Shown piece after piece: positions 24,423 through 32,814 of a stretch of DNA of 64,000 bases. This DNA comes from M3007 sp044226205 (lineage in GTDB: Bacteria > Bacteroidota > Bacteroidia > Chitinophagales > Saprospiraceae): positions 62,001 through 126,000 of the forward strand of contig JBGAHL010000002.1 in NCBI GenBank assembly GCA_044226205.1, read 5' to 3'. The position numbers and the translations under genes are program-made. Below the pieces are notes generated by a model. It was not told where the DNA came from. It did no database searches and saw only the letters and a program-made list of their open reading frames with translations. The first letter of the stretch is position 1. Each line of letters starts with the position of its first letter.

Positions 24423-25073
24423 ATGTCCAAAACTACCCGCCACGCAGTGGCTGCCCTGCTCTTTTTAACCTGCATTTTTTCAAAACCGCTTTCTGCCCAG
24501 GACTGGAATTTCAGACATGAAACCAATGGCGTCAAAGTGTATCAACGCAGTTCGTCTTCCGGCCAGGAACTCAAACTGGTGACGCAATTTTCCTGCAACC
24601 TGTCTTCCCTGGTGGCTTTGTTCAATAATGTATCTGAGTACCCACGTTGGGGCTACAAGGTGAAAAACACCCGCATGGTCAGTCGGATCAGCGACAATGA
24701 ATTTATCTTTTATCAGCAGTTTGATTTTCCCTGGCCATTGAGCGACAGGGATGTCATCATGCACGCCGTCATCCGGCAAGATCCCGACACCCGTGTTGTC
24801 ACGCTGCAATCCAGCGCCGCTCCCGACCAGTTGCCGGAATACAGCGATTTTGTAAGGGTGCGCAAGGCTTTTGTGCGTTGGACGCTGGTACCGCTCCCGA
24901 ACAACCAGGTGCAGGCCGAGTACTGGCTTAATACCGACCCGGGCGGCCTGCTGCCCGACTGGACGGTCAACATGGCAGCCGATTCGGGGCCGGTACAGAC
25001 CGTCCAGAACATGAAAAAGATTCTCGCGGAGGAACAATACCGCAACGCCCGCGTGGCCTACATCAAAAACTGA
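24423..25073 (+). CDS. Secreted START-domain (SRPBCC superfamily) lipid-binding-like protein
   Basis: 216 residues from the ATG at 24423, which gives a signal peptide ending 'FSKPLSAQ' (residues 1-26). The rest is one START/Bet v1-like fold: 'NGVKVYQRSSSSGQELKLVT', 'VALFNNVSEYPRWGYKVKNT', 'FIFYQQFDFPWPLSDRDVIM' and 'AEYWLNTDPGGLLPDWTVN', all characteristic of the bacterial START family related to eukaryotic lipid-transfer proteins. A hydrophobic ligand in the periplasm is likely but not identified. A TAAATTTG box at 24349-24356 is a candidate -7 element. It converges on thrB with only 7 bases between the stops. Confidence 0.88.
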   Translation: MSKTTRHAVAALLFLTCIFSKPLSAQDWNFRHETNGVKVYQRSSSSGQELKLVTQFSCNLSSLVALFNNVSEYPRWGYKVKNTRMVSRISDNEFIFYQQFDFPWPLSDRDVIMHAVIRQDPDTRVVTLQSSAAPDQLPEYSDFVRVRKAFVRWTLVPLPNNQVQAEYWLNTDPGGLLPDWTVNMAADSGPVQTVQNMKKILAEEQYRNARVAYIKN

Positions 25074-25080
25074 ACGGCAC

Positions 25081-26010
25081 TCAGCAGATGACCGCGCCTT
25101 CCTGATTGACCGCCGACAAAAACAATTCGCTTTCGATTTTTTTCGCGGTAAAAACAGCCTGCATGGCTCGTCCGGCTTCTTCCGCGGCAAGGCTGTTGGC
25201 CGCCAGTGCAAACACCGAGGGCCCCGAGCCGGAAATGCTGCAGCCAAGTACGCCCTGCACTTGAAGGGCCGCTTCCTTGACGTCGTAAAAGCCGGGGATG
25301 AGGTGCGCGCGCTGCGGTTCGATGACGTCGTCGCGCAGGCAACGCCCCAGCAGGGCGATGTCGCTGTTGTACAAGGCCACTACGAAGGCTCCGAGGTTGG
25401 CGCTTTGCTGCACGAAATCGGCCAGCGGCACCTCGGGCCGGAGCAGGGCACGCGCCGATTTGGTGAGCACTTCGAGGTGCGGATAAACGACTGCCGCGTG
25501 CAAGCCGCGCGGCACGTGCAGGCGGTGGACGTCGAGCGTCGGGTTGTCGCGCACGAGCACGATGCCACCGATGAGCGATGGCGCTACGTTGTCGGCGAAA
25601 TAAGCCCCCGAGGCCATGGCTTCCCCCGCGCAGGCGAACGGCAGCAACTCCCGTTTACTCATACCCGTGCGAAGCAGTTCGCTGACGGCCAGTACGGCAG
25701 CCGCCGCGCTGGCAGCGCTGCTGCCGAGGCCACTGCCCGAAGGCATTTTTTTATGCACTTCCAGTTCGATGCCGCGCCCTTGTTCGCCCAGATGTTCGAG
25801 CAAAGCCAGGGCTGCCACGCCGGCCGTGTTGCGTTCCGGCTCGTACGGCAATTTGCTGCCGGCGCCGGTAATTTTTGTGATGCGCAGTCCCGGGGTGTCG
25901 CTTTTTCGCGCGATCACTTCGTCGCCGGGGCGTTCGAGAGCAAGTCCGAGTACGTCGAATCCTACCCCGATATTTCCTATGCTGGCAGGAGCAAATGCTT
26001 TGATACCCAA
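25081..26010 (-). CDS. thrB: Homoserine kinase
   Basis: 309 residues. It phosphorylates homoserine to O-phosphohomoserine for threonine synthesis. The GHMP-kinase signature 'PSGSGLGSSAASAAAAVLA' lies near residues 89-107; the start 'IKAFAPASIGNIGVGFDVLG' and 'CSISGSGPSVFAL' in the C-terminal half are typical of ThrB. The only start that fits the family is TTG at 26010; an in-frame TAA lies six codons upstream and no ATG intervenes. The other thr genes are not adjacent. Upstream are heptamer repeats and a broken four-helix-bundle gene, so thrB seems to be transcribed on its own. Confidence 0.93.
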   Translation of the reverse strand: MGIKAFAPASIGNIGVGFDVLGLALERPGDEVIARKSDTPGLRITKITGAGSKLPYEPERNTAGVAALALLEHLGEQGRGIELEVHKKMPSGSGLGSSAASAAAAVLAVSELLRTGMSKRELLPFACAGEAMASGAYFADNVAPSLIGGIVLVRDNPTLDVHRLHVPRGLHAAVVYPHLEVLTKSARALLRPEVPLADFVQQSANLGAFVVALYNSDIALLGRCLRDDVIEPQRAHLIPGFYDVKEAALQVQGVLGCSISGSGPSVFALAANSLAAEEAGRAMQAVFTAKKIESELFLSAVNQEGAVIC

Positions 26011-26019
26011 TTCGTTAGC

Positions 26020-26047
26020 GATGAGTTATGAGTGATGAGTGATGAGT
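26020..26047. repeat. Four tandem heptamers (GATGAGT type)
   Basis: GATGAGT, TATGAGT, GATGAGT, GATGAGT, followed by AG. The complementary block CTACTCATCACTCAC lies near 26447-26461, so inverted copies flank the four-helix-bundle gene. Function unknown. Confidence 0.75.
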
Positions 26048-26064
26048 AGGTTTCGAGTGGTGAG

Positions 26065-26424
26065 TCATTTTGGGGTGAGTTTGCTGCGTTTGGTTTTGAT
26101 GGAGCTGCTGAGCATTTTCATCACCTCCTCTGTGTCGGAAATGATGGAGTCAAATTCTTATTGAGTTAAATAACCCGTGGAATGGAGTAGTTCCAGCCAA
26201 TACCGGGTTTCTCCCATTTCTTTCTGAGCAACACTCAATTTATGGATAAAATCATGTCCACTTTCGGCATTGTTGGCCTCCCTGACCATAGCGCCAGGGC
26301 TCGTGCCTGAACGAAGTAATTGCCGGCTCAACACTGTTTCTTTTTTCGTTTCAACAAGATATTGATACAACCTGACCACGCTCACGGCCAGATGAAAAGA
26401 CTTTTCTTTTAAAGGGCTATACAT
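26065..26424 (-). pseudogene. Four-helix-bundle protein (S23/IVS-associated family) interrupted by an in-frame TAA
   Basis: Translation from the ATG at 26424 gives 88 residues typical of the family named after 23S rRNA intervening sequences: 'VVRLYQYLVETKKETVLSRQ', 'QLLRSGTSPGAMVREA', 'KLSVAQKEMGETRYWLELLH'. It ends in 'STGYLTQ' at a TAA (26158-26160). The same frame continues for 30 more sense codons, reading 'EFDSIISDTEEVMKMLSSSI' and then KTKRSKLTPK, and stops at TGA (26065-26067). The whole is 119 codons plus stop, the usual family length, so one base change has cut off the fourth helix. The truncated product may be non-functional. The protein's role is unknown even where intact. Heptamer repeats in opposite orientation flank it. 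Confidence 0.85.
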
Positions 26425-26457
26425 AAAATATCATTTCAGTTTTTTACTACTCATCAC

Positions 26458-27009
26458 TCACAAAACCCCTTGTTCCGGGTTTGCGCCCGGCACGTCTTTG
26501 AAATAATCCCAGAGCCATTGCAGGTCCTTCTCTTCGTCGCCGGTAGGCCGGAACAATTGCGGATCGAAATGCACCTCTTTTTTTGCCCAGTTGAACGTAC
26601 AAAGGCAGATCGGTACGCCGGCAAGCCGGGATATGTGGTAAAAGCCGGTTTTGAAACGATCCACTTTTTTTCGGGTACCCTCGGGAGCGATCACGAGGTG
26701 CATCCGTTTTTCGCGCTGGAATGCTTCTGCCGTGGCTGCCACAAAATTGTTGCCGGGTTTGCTGCGGTCCACGGGGATACCGCCCAGCCAGCGGAAGATC
26801 GCCCCGAAAGGCGGCCGGAACAGGGTGTGTTTGCCCAGATAGTTGGCCGGAATATGCAGTGCGCTTTTGACCATGACGCCCACGGGGAAGTCCCAGTTGG
26901 AGGTGTGCGGCGCCACGGCAATGATGACTTTGGGTTCCTCGAACGGATAGCTGCCGGTGATGCGCCAGCCCCAAAGCCGGAGGATCAGACGGCTGAGCAG
27001 GGAAAACAT
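26458..27009 (-). CDS. Lysophospholipid acyltransferase (PlsC-like) family protein
   Basis: 183 residues from the ATG at 27009; the 21 codons further upstream are basic and unlike the family. Acyltransferase motif I, 'APHTSNWDFP' (HxxxxD), lies near 33-42, 'RPPFGAIFRWLGGIPVDRSK' (motif II region) near 68-87, 'APEGTRKK' (motif III) near 107-114 and 'GVPICLCTFNW' (motif IV) near 130-140. The hydrophobic start may associate with the inner membrane. It probably acylates a lysophospholipid or a related lipid; the short length and 'GTRKK' form resemble the small Bacteroidota members whose acceptor is unknown. Its stop codon lies in the heptamer-like sequence that ends the four-helix-bundle region. 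Confidence 0.88.
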   Translation of the reverse strand: MFSLLSRLILRLWGWRITGSYPFEEPKVIIAVAPHTSNWDFPVGVMVKSALHIPANYLGKHTLFRPPFGAIFRWLGGIPVDRSKPGNNFVAATAEAFQREKRMHLVIAPEGTRKKVDRFKTGFYHISRLAGVPICLCTFNWAKKEVHFDPQLFRPTGDEEKDLQWLWDYFKDVPGANPEQGVL

Positions 27010-27300
27010 GGGTGGTTCTTTTCTTTTTAAAAAGCGGGTAAAGGTAGGGCTGGCAATTATAAATTTTGGCAAATGGCTGCGACCTTTGAAGGTCTGAAAA
27101 CTGCCTGCCGTGTCTCCCGCCCCCAGGTTTGCCGATGCGGGTCACAGGTTCGGCGATTTTTCCACGCATTTTCTCGTACACTGGGCAGCGCTGTCATTGG
27201 CAAAACATCGCCCGATGGCTCATCTCACCGACTTTCAAAAAGCCCGCCGCGACGCGCGTCACTTCGCTTTTTCGACCAAACTGAACAACGCTGAATCCTT

Positions 27301-27999
27301 ATGGGCTCCTGGATCAAAAACAACTTCTGGTTCTTTTTCTTCGGCATTTTTGCCACCGTCGGCACAGTAATGGGCCTCGCAGGAGGCCTCGCCTGGCGCA
27401 ACGGCAACGAACTGATCAAACACGGAAACCGCGCCGAAGGCCGGGTGGTCGATCTGGTGTACAACGGCAGTACGGCCAACGCCGTGATCGAATACGACAC
27501 CGAATGGGGCGGCCGGGAGCGTTTTGTCACCGGCGTGGCGACCAGTCCGCCCGCCTACGACATCGGCGAGGCGGTGACCATCTGGTACGATCCCAAACAA
27601 CCCAAACGCGCACAGGTCGATGGTTTCGACCGCTGGTTTTTGCCGGCCTTGTTCGGCGGTTTCTTCCTTGTTTTCGGTGGTATCGGCTGGGGCGGCATTA
27701 TCTGGCAGCTGCTCAAAAAAAAGCGGCGCGAATGGCTGCGCACCAACGGTACGCCCGTGCAGGCGGCCCTGCTCGAAGTGGGCCGCAATTATTCGCTGAA
27801 AGTCAACGGGGTATCGCCTTTCGTCATCCGCTGTCAGTGGCAGGATCCTTTGAGCAAAAAAGTGTTTTCCTTCGAAAGCGACCCGGTCTGGTACGATCCC
27901 TCGGACTACGTCAAAGGACCGACGCTGACCGTGCTGATCGACCCGCGCAACCCGAAGCACTATTTCATGGACCTGTCTTTTTTGCCGGAAGCGGGTTAA
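27301..27999 (+). CDS. DUF3592 domain membrane protein
   Basis: 232 residues. Two hydrophobic spans (about 8-30 and 115-137) surround a soluble beta domain with 'KHGNRAEGRVVDLVYNGSTA', 'PPAYDIGEAVTIWYDPKQPK', the DUF3592 pattern. A second, similar domain follows the second span ('LKVNGVSPFVIRCQWQDPL', 'KGPTLTVLIDPRNPKHYFMD'), so the protein contains two related halves. Members are small membrane proteins of unknown function. The 290 bases upstream hold no other supported gene; a TAAAGGTA (minus strand) near 27039 resembles a -7 box for the acyltransferase gene. Confidence 0.82.
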   Translation: MGSWIKNNFWFFFFGIFATVGTVMGLAGGLAWRNGNELIKHGNRAEGRVVDLVYNGSTANAVIEYDTEWGGRERFVTGVATSPPAYDIGEAVTIWYDPKQPKRAQVDGFDRWFLPALFGGFFLVFGGIGWGGIIWQLLKKKRREWLRTNGTPVQAALLEVGRNYSLKVNGVSPFVIRCQWQDPLSKKVFSFESDPVWYDPSDYVKGPTLTVLIDPRNPKHYFMDLSFLPEAG

Positions 28000-28004
28000 G
28001 CGTG

Positions 28005-28160
28005 GCTGGAGGTTAGGCGTGGCTAGCGCGAGGCTCCGCCTCGCGTCTGGCATACACGGGGCTTGGCCTCGACTGCCGGCCGGGCAATGCCCGGGGTATA
28101 GTGGACGCGAGGCAAAGCCTCGCGCCAGCCTCACCTCCTAGCCTCGCCTCCCAGCCTCAC
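28005..28160. repeat. REP-like cluster of nested inverted repeats
   Basis: GCGAGGCTCCGCCTCGC (28027-28043) and GCGAGGCAAAGCCTCGC (28107-28123) are each small palindromes and belong to inverted copies of a unit of about 27 bp or more (28021-28047 and 28104-28130). Between them is a GCCGGCCGGGCAATGCCCGG hairpin, and outside them are short GCCTCACCTCC/GGCTGGAGG runs. No coding potential. It separates the convergent DUF3592 and oxidoreductase genes. Confidence 0.75.
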
Positions 28161-28165
28161 CTCCT

Positions 28166-29317
28166 TCAAACCTCCACCCACTTCTTGTTGCTTTTCCCGC
28201 TGGCGATCACCTTTTCGATAAACCGCATGCCGCGCACACCGTCGTGTACAGACGGGAAATCCAGGTAAACCGGGTCGGGCTCACGGCCTTCGAAGCGGGC
28301 GCGCAGACAGAGGGCGAAATTGCGGTAGATGTTGGCGAAAGCTTCCAGGTAACCTTCCGGATGACCGGCAGGAATACGCGTGTGCGCCTGTGCCTCCGGG
28401 TAAAGATTGCCCACACCCGTGCGGTACACCTGCGTCGGCCGGTCGAGCCATTTGACCAGCAGCGTATTGGGCTCCATTTGCCGCCATTCAAGGCCGCCTT
28501 TTTCGCCGTAAATCCTGATGTTGAGGTTGTTTTCTTCCCCTGCACTGATCTGGCTGGCGTGCAGGATGCCTTTTGCGCCGCCGGAGAAATGGAGCAGCAC
28601 GTTGCCGTCATCGTCGAGCGCGCGGCCTGGCACGAAGGTGCTGATGTCGGCGCAGAGCTCGGTGATGTGCTGGCCGGTGATGTATTCGGCGAGGTTTTCG
28701 GCGTGGGTACCGATATCGCCCATGGCGCCGGCGATGCCCGAGCGGGCGGGGTCGGTGCGCCAGGCGGCCTGTTTCTGACCCGAACTTTCGAGCGGGGTGC
28801 TGAGCCAGCCCTGCGGGTACTCGACGACGACCTTGCGCAAGGCGCCAATCTCGCCATGACGAATCATCTGGCGGGCTTGTTTGACCATCGGGTAGCCCGT
28901 GTAGTTGTGGGTGAGGGCAAACAATTGTCCCGTTTTTTCCACGATTTTTTCCAGCGTCAGGGCTTCTTTCAGGTTGAATGCAAGGGGTTTGTCGCAGATG
29001 ACGGCAAAACCGTTTTCCAGCGCCATTTTGGCCGGCGCGAAGTGGACGTGGTTGGGCGTCACGATGCTCACAAACTGCATCCGACGGTCGGGGCGCAGGC
29101 GTTTTTCCCGGCGGATCATTTCTTCAAAAGTGCCGTAGCAGCGGTCGGCCGGCAAGCCCAGCGCAGCGCCAGAGGCGCGCGATTTCTCGGGGTCGCTGCT
29201 GAAAGCGCCGCAAACCAGTTCGATTTCGCCGTCGATTGCAGCGGCCATGCGGTGCACGGCGCCGATAAAGGCCCCAAGGCCGCCGCCCACCATTCCCATG
29301 CGGAGTTTCTGTTTCAT
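28166..29317 (-). CDS. Gfo/Idh/MocA family NAD(P)-dependent oxidoreductase
   Basis: 383 residues from the ATG at 29317. The Rossmann start 'LRMGMVGGGLGAFIGAVHRM' (residues 4-23) is followed by 'VSIVTPNHVHFAPAKMALEN' and 'GFAVICDKPLAFNLKEA', with the conserved EKP-type motif here as CDKP near 115. The C-terminal domain has 'GDIGTHAENLAEYITG', with the typical catalytic-region D..TH, near 200. Such enzymes oxidise or reduce sugars and inositols; the closest named types are glucose-fructose oxidoreductase-like and inositol dehydrogenase-like, but the substrate is not evident. There is no sugar gene cluster around it. It lies downstream of the TMTC-like gene on the same strand (66-base gap). Confidence 0.9.
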   Translation of the reverse strand: MKQKLRMGMVGGGLGAFIGAVHRMAAAIDGEIELVCGAFSSDPEKSRASGAALGLPADRCYGTFEEMIRREKRLRPDRRMQFVSIVTPNHVHFAPAKMALENGFAVICDKPLAFNLKEALTLEKIVEKTGQLFALTHNYTGYPMVKQARQMIRHGEIGALRKVVVEYPQGWLSTPLESSGQKQAAWRTDPARSGIAGAMGDIGTHAENLAEYITGQHITELCADISTFVPGRALDDDGNVLLHFSGGAKGILHASQISAGEENNLNIRIYGEKGGLEWRQMEPNTLLVKWLDRPTQVYRTGVGNLYPEAQAHTRIPAGHPEGYLEAFANIYRNFALCLRARFEGREPDPVYLDFPSVHDGVRGMRFIEKVIASGKSNKKWVEV

Positions 29318-29382
29318 GGTCGTTTTGTTTTTTATCAAAAACAGGGTGCTGAAAAAGCCGGCAGGATGCCGGCGGTTCGGCA

Positions 29383-31269
29383 TTACCCGCCGTTTTGAAT
29401 AGCGTTGATGTTTTTTTGAATTTGCGGGTCCTGGGGAGCCAGTTGCGCGGCTTTTCGGAGATCTTCGAGGGCGCCGTTGCGGTCTTTCAGGTTGAATTTG
29501 CACACACCTCGGTTCTGGAAAGCATTGGCATCGCCGCCGGTTGCTGCGATGACGGCATCGTAGTCGACAATGGCCTCGGTGTAGTTGCCCAGCGACATGT
29601 AAATATACGCTCTCGCCCCCCGAACCTGAATGGCGCGGTCGGGCATGAGCGGAAGGGCTTTGTTAAAATCTTCCAGTGCCGCGGGGTAGTTTTTCATTTT
29701 TTCATGGGTAACGCCGAGGTTGTAATACAACTCGCCCTCATCGGGGTGAAATTGCAAGCCTTTGTTGTAGGCTTCCAGCGCCTTGGCGTACTCCCCTTTC
29801 GAGCCGTAGCAATTGCCCAGGCCCGTGTACACGCCGACGGCATGCGAGCCCAGTTCGTCCGCCTTTTGCAGATCGACGAGCGCGCCTTCCAGGTTGCCGG
29901 TTTTTCCGCGGTGGTTGCCCCGGTTTTTGTACGCTTCGGCGGTATTCGGGTAGTGTTTCATGACGTGCGCCCAAAGCGTCTCACTGTCTTTCCACACGGT
30001 TACCTGCTGGCGGGTGAGGTAAAACATCAGACCGCAAAACAGCACGGCTGCACCCATGACCGGCATTCGTAAAGTCGCCCAGCGGCCCTCTTTTTGCGCC
30101 CAGGTCTGATCGATCAGCCAGGCCAGTATGAACGCCAGGCCCACGTAAGGCAGGTAGGTGTAGCGGTCGGCCGCGATGACCATGCCGACCGACACGAATT
30201 GCAGCACCAGCGCCACGGTGACGGCATAAAAACCAATGCCAAAGAGGTACACGCGGCTTTTTTTCAAACCCAAAACACTCAAACCCAGTATGGCCAGCGC
30301 CAACAGGGGCAGGGCATAATACCAGGCGGGAAAATTGCCCTGCAAGGCGCCGTCTGGATAGGCATAAAAGGTGACCATTGGCGTCGGCAGGAACAGTTTG
30401 TACAGGTAAAATATAAAACCGTAGGAGGCAATGGCGATGCGTTGAAACAAGGTAAATGCCTGAAAATCGCCGATCGCGCCGGCCGATTGTATTTGCACCG
30501 CTTTCACCCCGAAATAGAGCGATATGGCCAGAAAAGGTATTTTTTCCAACACAGCCTGCCACACGATCTTTCTGTTTTGCCACAAACGCCCTTCATAAAC
30601 ATCGATCAACAGCATGGCCAACGGCAAGGACACAGCCATGGCTTTCGACAGGCAGGACAGGACAAAAAGCCCCAGCGTCGCCGCCAGCCAGCCCCAGCCG
30701 CCGCGACGGGCATAGCGCAGATACGTCAGCAAAGCCGCCATGAAAAAGAAGGTGTACAAAACGTCCTTTCGTTCTGACACCCAGGCGACCGATTCCACGT
30801 GCATGGGGTGTATGCCAAAAAGCAAGGCTGTAAAAATGGCGACCAGCAATTTCCTGCGGCTCAAAAAATAGGCGAACAGGAACACCAGCGCCGTATTGCA
30901 GACGTGCAGAAATATGTTGGTAGCAATGAAAGGACGGGCTTTCGGCTTCGCCGGGTCCATGTTCCAGGCCAGGCTCAGCATGGTGAGCGGGTGGTAGTTG
31001 AGGGAAACCGGCTGGGTCCACAACGCAGCCTTGTTTTCAGGCGTCGGGCGCAACAACAAGGGATTTTCGGTGACGTAGGTCGGATCGTCCCAGTTGACAA
31101 AGTCATTCTGCAAAGCCGGCTGGTAAGCAAAATATACCAGCAGCAGGATGGCCGGAATCCAGATGGCCCACATCCCGCCGGGGCCCGGTTTGGAAGCGGA
31201 GGTTTTGCCGGTATCTGCCGGGCGGGTATTTTTTGAAGAAGAAGGACGGACAGGTTTTGGTTTTGCCAT
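29383..31269 (-). CDS. TMTC-like polytopic membrane protein with C-terminal TPR repeats
   Basis: 628 residues from the ATG at 31269. A basic, proline-rich N-terminus (1-30) leads into the first membrane span and 'LQNDFVNWDDPTYVTENPLL' near 50-70, an acidic WDDP motif placed like the catalytic loop of GT-C glycosyltransferases. Roughly ten spans follow; 'FGIHPMHVESVAWVSERKDV' (about 165-184) is a hallmark of this TMTC/DUF1736-related family. Residues about 430-628 are TPR repeats ('AVGVYTGLGNCYGSKGEYAK', 'GELYYNLGVTHEKMKNYPAA'), probably periplasmic. Eukaryotic relatives are O-mannosyltransferases; a protein glycosyltransferase role here is inference. A paralogue lies at 52433. Its 5' end faces the aldehyde dehydrogenase gene. 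Confidence 0.85.
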   Translation of the reverse strand: MAKPKPVRPSSSKNTRPADTGKTSASKPGPGGMWAIWIPAILLLVYFAYQPALQNDFVNWDDPTYVTENPLLLRPTPENKAALWTQPVSLNYHPLTMLSLAWNMDPAKPKARPFIATNIFLHVCNTALVFLFAYFLSRRKLLVAIFTALLFGIHPMHVESVAWVSERKDVLYTFFFMAALLTYLRYARRGGWGWLAATLGLFVLSCLSKAMAVSLPLAMLLIDVYEGRLWQNRKIVWQAVLEKIPFLAISLYFGVKAVQIQSAGAIGDFQAFTLFQRIAIASYGFIFYLYKLFLPTPMVTFYAYPDGALQGNFPAWYYALPLLALAILGLSVLGLKKSRVYLFGIGFYAVTVALVLQFVSVGMVIAADRYTYLPYVGLAFILAWLIDQTWAQKEGRWATLRMPVMGAAVLFCGLMFYLTRQQVTVWKDSETLWAHVMKHYPNTAEAYKNRGNHRGKTGNLEGALVDLQKADELGSHAVGVYTGLGNCYGSKGEYAKALEAYNKGLQFHPDEGELYYNLGVTHEKMKNYPAALEDFNKALPLMPDRAIQVRGARAYIYMSLGNYTEAIVDYDAVIAATGGDANAFQNRGVCKFNLKDRNGALEDLRKAAQLAPQDPQIQKNINAIQNGG

Positions 31270-31354
31270 GGCGTTCTGCAATAGTTCAACGGGCACGAAT
31301 GTAGATAAAAATGAAGCGATCCTTCCGAATGGAAAAAGCCCTTTTCTTTGCAGC

Positions 31355-32806
31355 ATGTCCTTGCTGAAAGATACCACACTCCTCCGCCACCAGGCCTACC
31401 TCGACGGCGCCTGGGTCGACGCCGATTCCGGCCGTTGCTTTGATGTCACCAACCCTGCCACGGGCGAACGGCTCATACAGGTAGCCGACTGCGCTGCCGC
31501 CGAAACCCGTCGCGCCATTGAAGCAGCCGACAAAGCCATGGCCGGCTGGCGCGCCAAAACTGCCGCCCAACGCGGTCTTCTGCTTCGTCGCTGGAACGAT
31601 TTGATCCTCGAAAACAGCGAAGATCTCGCTCTGCTCATGACCCTCGAACAGGGCAAACCCCTGGCCGAATCGCGCGGCGAAGTGCGCTACGGCGCTTCAT
31701 TTATCGAATGGTTTGCGGCCGAAGGCCAGCGGGTGTACGGCGATATCATCCCGCCCCACGCGCCCAACCTCCGCGTGCTGGTGCAAAAACAGCCCGTAGG
31801 GGTCGCAGCGGCCATCACGCCCTGGAATTTCCCGATCGCCATGATCACCCGGAAAGTGGCACCGGCCCTGGCCGCCGGCTGCACGGTCGTCGTAAAGCCG
31901 TCGGAAGAAACCCCGCTTTGCGCCCTGGCACTTGCCGAACTGGCCCATCGCGCAGGTTTTCCGCCCGGCGTGATCAATATTGTCACCGGCATGGATGCGC
32001 CGGCCATTGGTCGTGAACTGACGGGCAACCCGCTGGTGCGCAAATTTTCCTTTACCGGCAGCACCGAAGTGGGCAAACTGCTCATGCGCCAGTGCGCCGA
32101 TACCGTCAAAAAAATCTCCCTCGAACTTGGCGGCAACGCGCCGTTTATCGTCTTCGACGACGCCGACCTCGACGCTGCAGTCGATGGCGCCATCACCTCC
32201 AAATACCGCAACGCCGGCCAGACCTGCGTATGCGCCAACCGTATTTTTGTTCAAAACGGGGTGTATGACGCCTTTTTGGAAAAATTCACCGAGGCGGTGC
32301 AAAAGCAAAAAGTCGGCCCGGGTACCGAACAGGGGGTCAGCATCGGCCCCTTGATCAATCGCGAAGCGCTTGAAAAAGTGGAACGCCTCGTCCGCGACGC
32401 ACGCGATAAGGGTGCAGCAGTGCGCACCGGCGGCAGCGCGCTGGAAGGCACTTTTTTCGAACCGACCGTACTGGCCGGCGTCCTGCCGGGTATGGACATT
32501 ATGCAGGAAGAAATATTCGGACCAGTCGCCCCCGTGGTTCGTTTCGACACCGAGGCGGAGGTCATAGCCCTGGCCAACGACACACCCTACGGACTGGCCG
32601 CCTACTTTTATGGCCGCGACGTAGGTCGCGTGTTCCGCGTGGCCGATGCGCTCGACTATGGCATGGTCGGGGTCAACACCGGGATTCTCGGTACTGCAAT
32701 TGCCCCGTTTGGCGGCATGAAGGAAAGCGGGATTGGCCGTGAGGGATCGAAATACGGGATCGAAGAATTTCTGGAAGTAAAATACGTCTGTGTCGCAGGC
32801 CTGTAG
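31355..32806 (+). CDS. gabD: NAD(P)-dependent succinate-semialdehyde dehydrogenase (aldehyde dehydrogenase family)
   Basis: 483 residues from the ATG at 31355; the longer frame upstream overlaps the neighbouring gene. It oxidises succinate semialdehyde to succinate, as in GABA catabolism. Seen are 'ITPWNFPIAMITRKVAPALA' (cofactor pocket, near 148-167), 'FTGSTEVGKLLM', catalytic Glu in 'SLELGGNAPFIV' near 257 and catalytic Cys in 'NAGQTCVCANRIFV' near 290, with 'EEIFGPVAPV' and 'FGGMKESGIGREGSKYGIEE' at the C-terminus. The pattern is that of the GabD subgroup. No GABA transaminase is next to it. A TTTTCTTTG box ends just before the ATG, so the leader may be very short. Its stop codon is followed directly by the 145-bp repeat array. 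Confidence 0.9.
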   Translation: MSLLKDTTLLRHQAYLDGAWVDADSGRCFDVTNPATGERLIQVADCAAAETRRAIEAADKAMAGWRAKTAAQRGLLLRRWNDLILENSEDLALLMTLEQGKPLAESRGEVRYGASFIEWFAAEGQRVYGDIIPPHAPNLRVLVQKQPVGVAAAITPWNFPIAMITRKVAPALAAGCTVVVKPSEETPLCALALAELAHRAGFPPGVINIVTGMDAPAIGRELTGNPLVRKFSFTGSTEVGKLLMRQCADTVKKISLELGGNAPFIVFDDADLDAAVDGAITSKYRNAGQTCVCANRIFVQNGVYDAFLEKFTEAVQKQKVGPGTEQGVSIGPLINREALEKVERLVRDARDKGAAVRTGGSALEGTFFEPTVLAGVLPGMDIMQEEIFGPVAPVVRFDTEAEVIALANDTPYGLAAYFYGRDVGRVFRVADALDYGMVGVNTGILGTAIAPFGGMKESGIGREGSKYGIEEFLEVKYVCVAGL

Positions 32807-32814
32807 CGTCGACT

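Noticed and set aside
27110..27370. Plus-strand open frame of 86 codons upstream of the DUF3592 gene
   Set aside because: It overlaps the DUF3592 start in another frame and has no recognisable protein features.
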